From contig AP027304.1 of assembly GCA_036322835.1 (NCBI GenBank), positions 1,860,001 through 1,924,000 on the forward strand: DNA of 64,000 nucleotides, written 5' to 3'. Origin of the DNA: Tenuifilaceae bacterium CYCD. Lineage in GTDB: Bacteria > Bacteroidota > Bacteroidia > Bacteroidales > Tenuifilaceae. Each line of letters opens with the position of its first letter. Position 1 is the stretch's first letter. A program made the translations under genes and the position numbers. The notes below the pieces were generated by a model. It was not told the origin of the DNA. It made no database searches and saw only the letters and a program-made list of their open reading frames with translations. Shown here piece after piece: positions 55,842 through 64,000 of the stretch.

Positions 55842-58800
55842 CTAGTTTTCAGAGATGAGTTCATTGGTTTTAATTAGTTCGCTTTTTATAACCTCTTTTT
55901 TTGTTCTTTTAACCAGTTTGTCGAGGATTACATAAAGCACTGGTACAATAATCATAGAGAGGAACATCGAGCTTGTTAAACCTCCAATCAATACCCAGCC
56001 AAGTCCATTTTTCCACTCTGCCCCAGCTCCCGATCCTAAAGCGATTGGAAGTAGTCCTACAACTAACGCTAGGTTGGTCATAAGAATAGGCCTAAAGCGC
56101 ACCGATGTAGCCTCAACGATTGCATCTTTTGCCTTTTTGCCAAGTTCTTGAGCGTTATTCGCAAAGTCCACGACAAGAATAGCATTTTTCGCTACAAGTC
56201 CCATCAGCATAATGATTCCCATGATAGAGAACAAACTCAAACTCTTTGCCGATAGTGCAAGGGCGAGTAGTGCTCCCACTATGGCTAATGGCAATGAGAG
56301 CATAACTACCATAGGGTAAACGTAACTATCATATAATGCAACCATGATAAGGTACATAAAGATTATTGACGCTAGTAGGGCAATTCCCAAGCTGGAGAAC
56401 GATTTGGATTGTTGCTCCATACTACCGGCATACACAACATCTACACCTGCAGGCTTATCGGTTTTTGCCAAACGTTCCTTAATCTCGGCACCAATGGTAC
56501 CAATGGTTTTTCCTATGGTGTTACCGGCAATACGAACTGATGGTAGTTTGTTGTATCGATTCAGCGTTGATGGGCTTTCTCCTTCTGTGATATTGGCTAC
56601 CTGCGATAGTTTAATTAGTTGCCCCGCGCGGTTGGTGAATGAGATGTTCTCAACATCGGCTTTACTCTTTCTGTCGAATTCATCAAGAGAGATGAACAGA
56701 TCGTATTCATTGCTGCCATCGCGGTACTTAAGGTCTCGATTCCCCTCGTATGACATGTACATTTGTTGACCGATCTCTCCAATTGTAAGCCCTAGTTTGG
56801 CAAGTTTTTCTCGATCAACCCGAACTACTAATTCTTTATCACCGGCCTCAACTGACGATTCAATATCAACGGTTCCTTCAATGTTTCGTAGTTCATTAGC
56901 CACTATTTTGGCATAAGCTTTTGCATCCTCAAAGTTGCTACTGCGAACATATATTTCAATAGGAGTAGAGGTGCTACCGACCATACTAACCTCGCTTACC
57001 TTAAACGTAGGACCAACAAATGTTGCACTAAGATCATTTTTGAGTTTTTTCCCGAATAGTTTTGCGCTCAGCTCCCTTTTGTTTTTATCAACAAGTTTTA
57101 CATTGAATTCAGCACCGTATGGAGTTTCCGTAATCGACATGCTACCACCCTTTGACCCAACCTTGGTGTAAACACTCGATATTTCGGGATATTCAAGCAT
57201 CTTTTTTTCAATTCCGAGGCAGAAACTGTTGGTTTGTTCAATTGTTGCCGATCTATCGAGTTCCATGGCAATAATAAACTCCCCACGGTCGCCTTGATCC
57301 ATCATTTCAGTTTGAATAAATCCACCTCCCACTAAGTAGAATGATCCGAACAGGAGTACTGTTGCACCAATCATTGTGGCTAATTTATGTCCTAGTGCCC
57401 AATTAAGTGCAGACATAATGAGGTTCTTGAATCCTGTTACAAATTTTTCGAAACCAAGAAGGAACCGATCGAAGAGTCTATTTTTATCCCACACCTTCAA
57501 TTTCCCGAAACGAGACGTTAATAAAGGAACTAAAGTGAACGATACCAAAAGACTTACAAGTATCGACATAACAATTACCAACGAGAAAGATCGAAGCATT
57601 TGCCCGGTCATTCCTGATGTTAAACCAATTGGTAGGAATACTGCAATTAGTACGATGGTGATCGAGGTAACGGTTAGTCCAATTTCCTTGATAGAATCAA
57701 TTGATGCCTGCCAACGCGATTTACCCATCTCCAGGTGGCGGTAGATGTTCTCGAGTACCACAATGGCATCGTCAACAATTACACCAACAACAATGGACAT
57801 TGCCAACAGAGTCATGATGTTAAGCGAGAACCCAAATAGCCAGAAGAATGTAAAGGTTGATATAATTGATGTTGGGATTGAAACGAATATGAAAATCAAG
57901 TTTCGGAATGTATGCAAGAACAGTAACATCGTAATTGATACAAGAACAATGGCAAATACAAGGTCTACCATAACACCATCTATTGCATCCTGAGTAAAAT
58001 CCGACAAATCGGTGGCAATGGTGAATTTTAGGTTCTGCTTAGCGTACTCTTTCTCGAAGCTAGCAATTAAAGTCTTAACATTTTTGCTTATTTCAACTGC
58101 GTTACCATCGGTTTGTTTTTGAATACTGAGACCTATGGCAGGTTTTCCATTAATACGTGCCAGTTTCGATGCTTTTTTGGTTCCGTCAACAACAGTGGCT
58201 ACATCGCTTACCTTTATTATTGAGCCATCTTTAGCAGCACCAACAACAAGATTCCTTATCTCATCGAGGTCCTTAAATTTTCCGGCAATACGGATGATCG
58301 TTTTGTTGTTATCATCCTTAATTTTTCCTGTCGGAAAATCTACGTTGGCCGCCTCAATCATCTGTTTCACCTGCATTAACGAAATGCCGTATTGCTCTAG
58401 TTTTTGTGCATTGGCTTTTATCTCTATTTCGCGCTGATTTCCACCAATAATGTTTACTTGGGCAACACCCTTAACCTGCGAGATTTGAGTTTTTATCTCG
58501 TTGTCAATTAAATCGTAGAATTCTTTTTCTGGTATGTTCGAGTTTACCGCAATATCCATAACCGGGAGCATAGTCATGTCGAATTTCATGAACTGGGGCT
58601 CTTTGGCATTTTCTGGCAGGTTGTTCTTGATTGCGTTTACCTTCCTTTCACATTCCTGTAACGATACGTCAACATCAATACCATCCTCATAGTTAATAAC
58701 TACTACCGACATGCTCTCGAAAGAGTATGAGTTTATTTTATCGATCCCTTGAAGTGAGGAAATGGCTTCTTCCACTTTTTCAGTAACCGAACTTTCTACT

Positions 58801-58973
58801 TCCGATGGTGCTGCGCCCGGGTATACAGTCAGTATGGCGTTAATAGGCACTTCAATTTTCGGGGTGAGTTCCTTATTTAGTAATGTATAGCTGAATATGC
58901 CACCCAATGCCAGAATGATAAATATTACTACTGGAATGGTTGAACGTTTTATTGATAGTTCTGTTAATTTCAT
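55842..58973 (-). CDS. RND-family multidrug efflux permease (HAE1/AcrB type)
   Basis: 1043 residues, full length for AcrB relatives. Twelve membrane segments in the usual 1+5, 1+5 arrangement with two large periplasmic loops. The proton-relay Asp pair of segment four is in VGVIVDDAIVVLENIYRHLE; the start is IKRSTIPVVIFI and the third-domain segment is YPMVVMLSLPLAIVGALLAL. It exports drugs, bile-like or toxic compounds powered by proton motive force. It is the last gene of an operon with a TolC and an adaptor, under apparent TetR control. Confidence 0.95.
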   Translation of the reverse strand: MKLTELSIKRSTIPVVIFIILALGGIFSYTLLNKELTPKIEVPINAILTVYPGAAPSEVESSVTEKVEEAISSLQGIDKINSYSFESMSVVVINYEDGIDVDVSLQECERKVNAIKNNLPENAKEPQFMKFDMTMLPVMDIAVNSNIPEKEFYDLIDNEIKTQISQVKGVAQVNIIGGNQREIEIKANAQKLEQYGISLMQVKQMIEAANVDFPTGKIKDDNNKTIIRIAGKFKDLDEIRNLVVGAAKDGSIIKVSDVATVVDGTKKASKLARINGKPAIGLSIQKQTDGNAVEISKNVKTLIASFEKEYAKQNLKFTIATDLSDFTQDAIDGVMVDLVFAIVLVSITMLLFLHTFRNLIFIFVSIPTSIISTFTFFWLFGFSLNIMTLLAMSIVVGVIVDDAIVVLENIYRHLEMGKSRWQASIDSIKEIGLTVTSITIVLIAVFLPIGLTSGMTGQMLRSFSLVIVMSILVSLLVSFTLVPLLTSRFGKLKVWDKNRLFDRFLLGFEKFVTGFKNLIMSALNWALGHKLATMIGATVLLFGSFYLVGGGFIQTEMMDQGDRGEFIIAMELDRSATIEQTNSFCLGIEKKMLEYPEISSVYTKVGSKGGSMSITETPYGAEFNVKLVDKNKRELSAKLFGKKLKNDLSATFVGPTFKVSEVSMVGSTSTPIEIYVRSSNFEDAKAYAKIVANELRNIEGTVDIESSVEAGDKELVVRVDREKLAKLGLTIGEIGQQMYMSYEGNRDLKYRDGSNEYDLFISLDEFDRKSKADVENISFTNRAGQLIKLSQVANITEGESPSTLNRYNKLPSVRIAGNTIGKTIGTIGAEIKERLAKTDKPAGVDVVYAGSMEQQSKSFSSLGIALLASIIFMYLIMVALYDSYVYPMVVMLSLPLAIVGALLALALSAKSLSLFSIMGIIMLMGLVAKNAILVVDFANNAQELGKKAKDAIVEATSVRFRPILMTNLALVVGLLPIALGSGAGAEWKNGLGWVLIGGLTSSMFLSMIIVPVLYVILDKLVKRTKKEVIKSELIKTNELISEN

Positions 58974-59009
58974 TTCTTAAGATTTTTCTTTTTACTCAAC
59001 TCTCCAATT

Positions 59010-60077
59010 TTATTTTTCGATGATATTAATATCATCACCCTCTTTAAGGTTAAGTTGTCCGCTAATAATTACCTGTTCGCCATCGGTTAATCCATTTAGC
59101 ACTTCAACTTGCTTGTTGTTACCTTGTCCAATAACAAGATCACGTTTTATGGCTTTTCCGTTTTGAGCAACATAGACAACAGGACTTTCCATGCTGCCAA
59201 CAATGCTGACTTTGTTTATGATAATTGTTTCATCATTTTTCACTGGAAGAATAGCTTCTGCGTATAGTCCGCTTTTTAGGTGAGCCGATTCGTCGTTGTT
59301 TAAAGTAATTTCAACGTTGAACTTCATGGCAGCATCGGCCTTTTCGGCAATAGCAGTAATCTTCCCATTGAATTTTTTCCCGGGGAAAACGCTTAGTTGG
59401 ACATCAACGGTTTGACCTAATGAGATTTTATAAACCTCGCGCTCTGTAATTTTTATGTTTAGTTTCAGTTTGCTATTGTTAACAATTTCGCAGATTGTTG
59501 CTCCCCCACCAATAAATTGACCCACGGTAATGTTGTCGCTATTGATATACCCCGAAATGGGTGCTTTTATACTGGTATTGTCCAATGCTTTGCGAGCATT
59601 AGTTAAGTCTGCTTTGGCTTTTTTCAAACCAATGGTTGTTTGCTCTAAATCGCGCTTTGTCACAGCATTTTCCTGTGCAAGGCGGGTTAATCGCTCAACA
59701 TCTTTCTCGAATTGTGCATAGTTTGCCTCGGCAGTAAGGACGTTTGCTGCAATTACCTCGTCGTCCACTTTTGCTATGATATCTCCAGCAACAACGCGAT
59801 CGCCTTTCTCCTTATATATTTTTAAAATTTTACCCTGGGTTTCCGATACAAGGTTTAAAACTTCTGCAGCTTCCAGTGTGCCTGTTGCAATAACGTTCTC
59901 CAAAAGAACCCCTTTCTTCACGGTTTCCACAGCAACCGGTATTTTTTCGATCTTGCGTTGAGCAAAAGCTATATCGTCTTGGAATTGCTTTTTATTTGCC
60001 GTTAATTTTCCAACAATAAGCACTATGGCTGCAATTACTATTATAAAAGCAAAGATGTGTGATTTTCTGATTTTCAT
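59010..60077 (-). CDS. RND efflux periplasmic adaptor subunit
   Basis: 355 residues. One N-terminal anchor (residues 8-25), lipoyl and hairpin layout: ATGTLEAAEVLNLVSETQGKI, a coiled coil (about 110-165), SIKAPISGYINSDNITVGQFI, then barrel and membrane-proximal strands (GQTVDVQLSVFPGKKFNGKI). It couples the RND permease to the TolC channel. It lies between tolC and the permease, with gaps of 23 and 36 bases. Confidence 0.93.
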   Translation of the reverse strand: MKIRKSHIFAFIIVIAAIVLIVGKLTANKKQFQDDIAFAQRKIEKIPVAVETVKKGVLLENVIATGTLEAAEVLNLVSETQGKILKIYKEKGDRVVAGDIIAKVDDEVIAANVLTAEANYAQFEKDVERLTRLAQENAVTKRDLEQTTIGLKKAKADLTNARKALDNTSIKAPISGYINSDNITVGQFIGGGATICEIVNNSKLKLNIKITEREVYKISLGQTVDVQLSVFPGKKFNGKITAIAEKADAAMKFNVEITLNNDESAHLKSGLYAEAILPVKNDETIIINKVSIVGSMESPVVYVAQNGKAIKRDLVIGQGNNKQVEVLNGLTDGEQVIISGQLNLKEGDDINIIEK

Positions 60078-60100
60078 ATCTTAAGATGTTAATGTTTCGA

Positions 60101-61504
60101 TTATTGGTTTACTAGTGATTTCAAGTTTCCTGAAGCCTGAAGCATTTTTATTTCGGCTGTTTTGCATTTCAGTATTTGCTGATTATATGAGTTGTCGGCT
60201 TGTAAAAAGTCCGAATTCACATTTAGCAAATCTGCCATTGATGCCATGCCCTCATTGTATTGCAGTGCTGTTTGGTTATATACTTTTAATGCCAAATCTC
60301 TATTGTCTTTCTGAGCATTAAGCATACTTTGCGAAGTTTGATACTCTAGATATGCGTTATTGTAGTTAACCGCTAGCAAATCTTTCGTTTTCAGAATATC
60401 CTCTTTGAGTTGAGCCTGCTTTAGTTGCGTTTGTTTCAGTTTTGAGTAATTTACCCCAGAACTAAAAATGGGCATCGAGAGGCTGAGTCCAAAGGTTGTT
60501 GTGTTGCTCCAATCGCTAATTTTCGACTTGGTGTTGTATGATGAGTAGCTAAGTTTGCCAAATGCTGCTAGGGTAGGGTAAAACTTTGCTTTCGATAGTT
60601 TTACTTGCTGTCCATATATTTCATCCTGCTTTAGCAATGCTTGGTAGGAGGGTACATTTTCAATTACAAAGTTTGGGTTCGGTTGATTGCCAATAAAATC
60701 GTTCACTAAACTTACGGTATCAATGGTTAGCAGTGTATCGCTAGGCATTCCAGCCAATGCTTTTAGGTAGTTTATCTGAATGCTTGCACCATTTTGAATT
60801 GTTTGGCGCGTAACCTCAAGGTTTGAGATGGTTACTTTTAATCGGCTTACCTGACTTTCCTTTACCAGATCATTCTGGTAATTTAGTTCAGCTATACGAT
60901 GAATTTCTTTAAGATTGCTGATTGACTTATCAACTGTCTGTAGCTGAAGTATTAATGAACCGGCTTGGTAGTATCCCGTTGCAACTTCAGCAATTATATC
61001 CTCTTCGCTTTTTGCTTTTAGGATCGAGTATAGTTCTTGAGTTTTCTTGGCGGTTTTAAGTCCTACCCAGTACGACTGGCTGTAAATCAACTGGGTTATC
61101 TGGACTCCTGCACTGGCAGTGTATAGTGCGTCAATACTGTTCAACTGGTTTACCATGCCGGTAAGTTGGTCTTTAATATTTTGCCGTATATCATCGCTTA
61201 CGCCTTCATTTATAAGCATATCGACAATTCCTCCGAGTTTAATGGAGGCGGAGTCCGAAATTCCAAAGTTGGGGAGCAGCATCTTGCTGTAGCTGGCCGA
61301 TGCTTCCACTTGTGGAAGCCCATAACCAATTGCCTCTTTACGGATATAGTCAGCCTCTTTAATTTGTAGTTCAGCCTTCTTAATATTTCGGCTGTGCTGA
61401 AGCGTGTAGTTGACCAAATCGGTCAATGTTGTTTGTCCGTTCACTTCGTATACAAGCAAACCCAGGCTAATAACTAAAAAAAACTTTAATACTTTTTTTC
61501 TCAT
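60101..61504 (-). CDS. TolC-family outer-membrane efflux channel (RND operon)
   Basis: 467 residues. Signal peptide (cut near EVNGQTT), two OEP repeats with long helices and the family's LDVNSDFLQADNSYNQQI-type segment near the end. It provides the outer-membrane exit duct for the RND pump. An operator-like palindrome lies 31-52 bases before its ATG, and the TetR gene is just upstream on the same strand. It differs clearly from the TolC at 9257. Confidence 0.93.
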   Translation of the reverse strand: MRKKVLKFFLVISLGLLVYEVNGQTTLTDLVNYTLQHSRNIKKAELQIKEADYIRKEAIGYGLPQVEASASYSKMLLPNFGISDSASIKLGGIVDMLINEGVSDDIRQNIKDQLTGMVNQLNSIDALYTASAGVQITQLIYSQSYWVGLKTAKKTQELYSILKAKSEEDIIAEVATGYYQAGSLILQLQTVDKSISNLKEIHRIAELNYQNDLVKESQVSRLKVTISNLEVTRQTIQNGASIQINYLKALAGMPSDTLLTIDTVSLVNDFIGNQPNPNFVIENVPSYQALLKQDEIYGQQVKLSKAKFYPTLAAFGKLSYSSYNTKSKISDWSNTTTFGLSLSMPIFSSGVNYSKLKQTQLKQAQLKEDILKTKDLLAVNYNNAYLEYQTSQSMLNAQKDNRDLALKVYNQTALQYNEGMASMADLLNVNSDFLQADNSYNQQILKCKTAEIKMLQASGNLKSLVNQ

Positions 61505-61534
61505 ATAGATTGATTGTTGTTTTAATTGTTATTT

Positions 61535-61556
61535 AAAACCGACCATGCGGTATTTT
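61535..61556 (-). promoter_or_regulatory. TetR operator-like site before tolC
   Basis: Holds ACCGACCATGCGGT between A-rich and T-rich flanks, with outer arms ACCG and CGGT. The same core, AAAACCGACC plus a GGT arm, occurs before the TetR gene. It is 31-52 bases before the tolC ATG. Confidence 0.65.
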
Positions 61557-61591
61557 TTTAAATATTGAAAAAATTATTCTTCAAGTTGTGT

Positions 61592-62185
61592 TTAAACTTT
61601 AATACATTTATAGAGTTCTCTTAGTTGTTTGGCATACATTGTTATAGCGTATTCAATTGATCCGCCTAGCAAAGCATTGATTACAACATTGGTCCCAACC
61701 GTTAGAAAATTTATTGCAGCTATTTCGGAGTCTAAATCATTCCTAATCTCGCCATTTTTAATTGCCATTTCAATTATCGACCTCCATTTTTCAACTTCGT
61801 ATCGGTATGATATGCTTCCAATTTTGGTAAAACCAGGATAGTATTTAAATGCAGCCATAAACAGTGATATGTGTTGGGCTGGTAATATTTGATCACAATC
61901 ATTATTTTTTGTTTTTTTCTGGATATGATTCTCCGCTTCCTTGATTGTGTATTCAATCATTTCGTTTAAACTCAAAAACTCAACAGCCGAATGTGTTTTT
62001 GCATTAATTACGTATTTGTCAATGACTGCTTTGAACAATTCCTCTTTGCTTGAATAGTGGTGGTATATACCTCCCTTCGTAATGCCTGCTTCCTTTATGA
62101 TGCTATTTATGGTAACTGCTTCGTAGTTGTTGTTAAGGAACATTTTATAGGCAGTTGCGAGAATGATGTCTTTGGTTTCTTTCAT
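61592..62185 (-). CDS. TetR/AcrR-family transcriptional repressor
   Basis: 197 residues. N-terminal TetR helix-turn-helix (residues 1-48) with ATAYKMFLNNNYEAVTINSII, AGITKGGIYHHYSSKEELFKAV, then a C-terminal ligand/dimer domain of unknown ligand. It is upstream of the RND operon on the same strand (87-base gap with the operator-like site), and another operator-like site precedes its own gene. Repression of the pump lifted by an inducing toxic compound is the likely model. Confidence 0.92.
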   Translation of the reverse strand: MKETKDIILATAYKMFLNNNYEAVTINSIIKEAGITKGGIYHHYSSKEELFKAVIDKYVINAKTHSAVEFLSLNEMIEYTIKEAENHIQKKTKNNDCDQILPAQHISLFMAAFKYYPGFTKIGSISYRYEVEKWRSIIEMAIKNGEIRNDLDSEIAAINFLTVGTNVVINALLGGSIEYAITMYAKQLRELYKCIKV

Positions 62186-62205
62186 ATTTACTATCTTTCA
62201 GGACG

Positions 62206-62225
62206 AAAACCGACCGTTTGGTTTG
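62206..62225 (-). promoter_or_regulatory. TetR operator-like site before its own gene
   Basis: ACCGACCGTTTGGT flanked by AAA and TTTG, 20-40 bases before the TetR ATG. It shares AAAACCGACC and the GGT arm with the site at 61535-61556, which suggests autoregulation. Confidence 0.65.
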
Positions 62226-62442
62226 CAAATATACGCACGTTTATAATTGTTGGTTACATTGTTTTGAAATTTAACAGAATTTAATTGATTATTTCTTTGT
62301 AATAACTTGATAATCAATTGCAATTTCTTTGATGGCAAATATTTTCTCACAATGGATTAATCCGAAGCATCATTGTTTAGTCAAAAACACTATGAATCAA
62401 TTAAAACTTTAGGTTTGGTTTTTGAAAATAGTACAGATTCTT

Positions 62443-64000
62443 ATGAGTAAATTTCATGTATTGCTTCTTTCGTTTATTGCTGCTATTGTTCAGCAATCTT
62501 ATGCGCAAAGTAGTATCTTCGATCAGGTGAACGATCCTTACTTTGGTGAAACCTGCACCAGCATTCTGGTTGGCAAAAAAGCATCAACCGATGGTTCTGT
62601 AATTACAAGTCATACCTGTGATGGGAAGTACCGTACATGGGTTTCGGTCGAAAAGGGTCAGAAGTTCCAAAACGATACAATCACATCAATATATAAGGGA
62701 TTGCTTAAAACTGAGTTTTATGGTGATACTAGAAATGTAACGAAGGTTGGTGAAATCCCTGTGGCTAAAGAAACATTTACTTTTTTGAATACTGCTTATC
62801 CATGTTTAAATGAGAAACAATTAGCTATGGGTGAAACCACAATTACAGGTGCTAAGGAGTTGGTTAACGAAAAAGGTATGTTTCAAATAGAGGAGCTTCA
62901 GCGAATTGCTTTGCAACGTTGCTCTACCGCTCGCGATGCTATTCTGTTAATTGGGACGTTGATTAAGCAGTATGGCTATGGAGATTGGGGCGAGTGCATT
63001 ACCATTGCTGATAAGAATGAGGTTTGGCAGATGGAGATTTTTGGCGAAGGCCTCGATAAGGTTGGTGGAGTGTGGGCTGCCCAGCGTATTCCCGATGATC
63101 ACGTCGGAATATCTGCGAATATCTCAAGAATTTCCGAGATTAATCTAAAAGACAAGGATCATTTTCTGGTATCGGAGAATGTGTTTGAGGTTGCAAGGCG
63201 GTTAGGTCTTTGGGATGGTAATGCGCCTTTTAAATTCTGGAAAGCGTATGGAAATAATAAAAAACCTTATGGCATTCGCGATTACTTTGTACTTAACGCT
63301 TTGGCGCCATCGCAAAATTTAAATATGGATATGGAAGAGTTGCCTTTTTCTGTTAAGCCTGACAAAAAAGTATCGGTTCACGATGTAATTGCTCTATACC
63401 GAGAAACATATGAGGGTACAAAGTACGATATGACTCAGAATATGAAATATGTTCGTAAAAAGTACAACGATAAGCGTGAGGTTATTGGTCTGGATACAGT
63501 CTTATCGCCAATTGCTCATCCTTGGTTAACTGGTAATGATAGAAATTTACTGAACTACCTAAACGATGGCACAATTAACTTTCAACGCACAGTGGCTGTA
63601 TCGTGGTGTTCGTATTCGCACATTATTCAGTTAAGGGACTGGCTGCCCGATGATATTGGCGGCTTGGCATGGTTCTCGGTCGACAATCCAGGGCAAAGCC
63701 CACGTATACCCATTTTCTCTGGTATAACAGAGTTGCCCGATTATTTCAACTATTGCGGACAAAAACGGTACAGAGAGGATGCCTTGATATGGCAGTATCG
63801 CAAGGCGAATAAATTGGCAACCTTGGCATGGCAGGAAACTAAGGATGAAATGATGGGTGAGGTGAACTATTTCGAGAATAAGGTGGCAAATGATACAAAG
63901 AGTCTAGAACAGCTGGTGCTAGCGTTGATAGCGGAAGGGAAAACTGACGAGGCAAAAAAACTTATTACGCATTACACGCGCGATATCACAGGTGCAACGG
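62443..64000 (+). CDS. Secreted C69-family dipeptidase (3' end cut by window)
   Basis: 519 codons are visible and the frame is open at the window edge. Signal peptide (cut near SYAQ), then ETCTSILVGKKASTDGSVI, the peptidase C69 start: the cysteine (residue 38) would be the N-terminal nucleophile after self-processing. Later GDWGECITIADKNEVWQMEI and HPWLTGNDRNLL fit the family. It should cleave dipeptides in the periplasm or outside the cell. The gene lies in the 257-base gap after the TetR region, on the opposite strand; no strong promoter element was recognised. Confidence 0.9.
   Translation, partial: MSKFHVLLLSFIAAIVQQSYAQSSIFDQVNDPYFGETCTSILVGKKASTDGSVITSHTCDGKYRTWVSVEKGQKFQNDTITSIYKGLLKTEFYGDTRNVTKVGEIPVAKETFTFLNTAYPCLNEKQLAMGETTITGAKELVNEKGMFQIEELQRIALQRCSTARDAILLIGTLIKQYGYGDWGECITIADKNEVWQMEIFGEGLDKVGGVWAAQRIPDDHVGISANISRISEINLKDKDHFLVSENVFEVARRLGLWDGNAPFKFWKAYGNNKKPYGIRDYFVLNALAPSQNLNMDMEELPFSVKPDKKVSVHDVIALYRETYEGTKYDMTQNMKYVRKKYNDKREVIGLDTVLSPIAHPWLTGNDRNLLNYLNDGTINFQRTVAVSWCSYSHIIQLRDWLPDDIGGLAWFSVDNPGQSPRIPIFSGITELPDYFNYCGQKRYREDALIWQYRKANKLATLAWQETKDEMMGEVNYFENKVANDTKSLEQLVLALIAEGKTDEAKKLITHYTRDITGAT

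Overview
The window looks like chromosomal DNA of a free-living, non-phototrophic Bacteroidota, most likely in or near the order Bacteroidales. The evidence is indirect but consistent: type IX secretion (T9SS) C-terminal sorting domains, DUF4270, DUF5689, an IPExxxVDY-type protein, a SiaC/DUF1987 protein, acidic residues after the lipobox cysteine of several lipoproteins, promoter elements of the TTTG/TAnnTTTG type, AT-rich DNA and weak Shine-Dalgarno sequences. The genus cannot be named from sequence alone. I see no phage, transposon, CRISPR array, rRNA or tRNA. No gene-free stretch exceeds 300 bases; the longest are 46717-47010, 7804-8068 and 62186-62442, all of which lie upstream of genes.

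Layout. 1-9.1 kb holds envelope and secreted proteins: a T9SS metallophosphoesterase, a T9SS DUF1566 protein, a beta-helix lipoprotein with a DUF2490 protein, a DUF4270 lipoprotein overlapping a FadL-like barrel, and a kelch lipoprotein. 9.2-16.1 kb is a one-direction cluster of TolC, MacA-like adaptor, MacB-like ATPase and permease, a small Spy-like periplasmic protein, and a LytS/LytTR two-component pair. 16.2-18.4 kb is an ECF sigma factor, its anti-sigma factor and a beta-propeller protein. 18.5-24.7 kb (minus strand) holds two orphan genes, a NarL-type two-component pair, and an ammonium transporter with an outer-membrane partner.

24.9-34.3 kb is mainly housekeeping: leuS, an S23-type helical protein, a YitT protein, purN, acpP-fabF-rnc and an IPExxxVDY-type gene. 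34.5-36.8 kb is an EnvZ/OmpR-type pair whose mRNA may be leaderless. 36.9-38.9 kb pairs SiaC with a cytoplasmic GH16-like protein that carries three helical repeats and lacks the usual acid/base glutamate. 38.9-46.7 kb (minus) carries a methyltransferase-like gene, lepA, groES-groEL, and an envelope operon (sigma-54 activator, lptE, TPR protein, secG). kdsB follows on the plus strand.

47.8-54.9 kb is the most interesting region. A secreted EEP-family nuclease/phosphatase lies divergently from a TonB-dependent receptor followed by two lipoproteins built from one and three DUF5689 (OB-fold-like) units. Together they suggest a surface system that binds, cuts and imports nucleic acid or a related phosphoester polymer. 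55-62.2 kb holds a lipopolysaccharide-kinase-like gene and a TetR-controlled RND efflux operon with two matching operator-like palindromes. The window ends inside a secreted C69-family dipeptidase.
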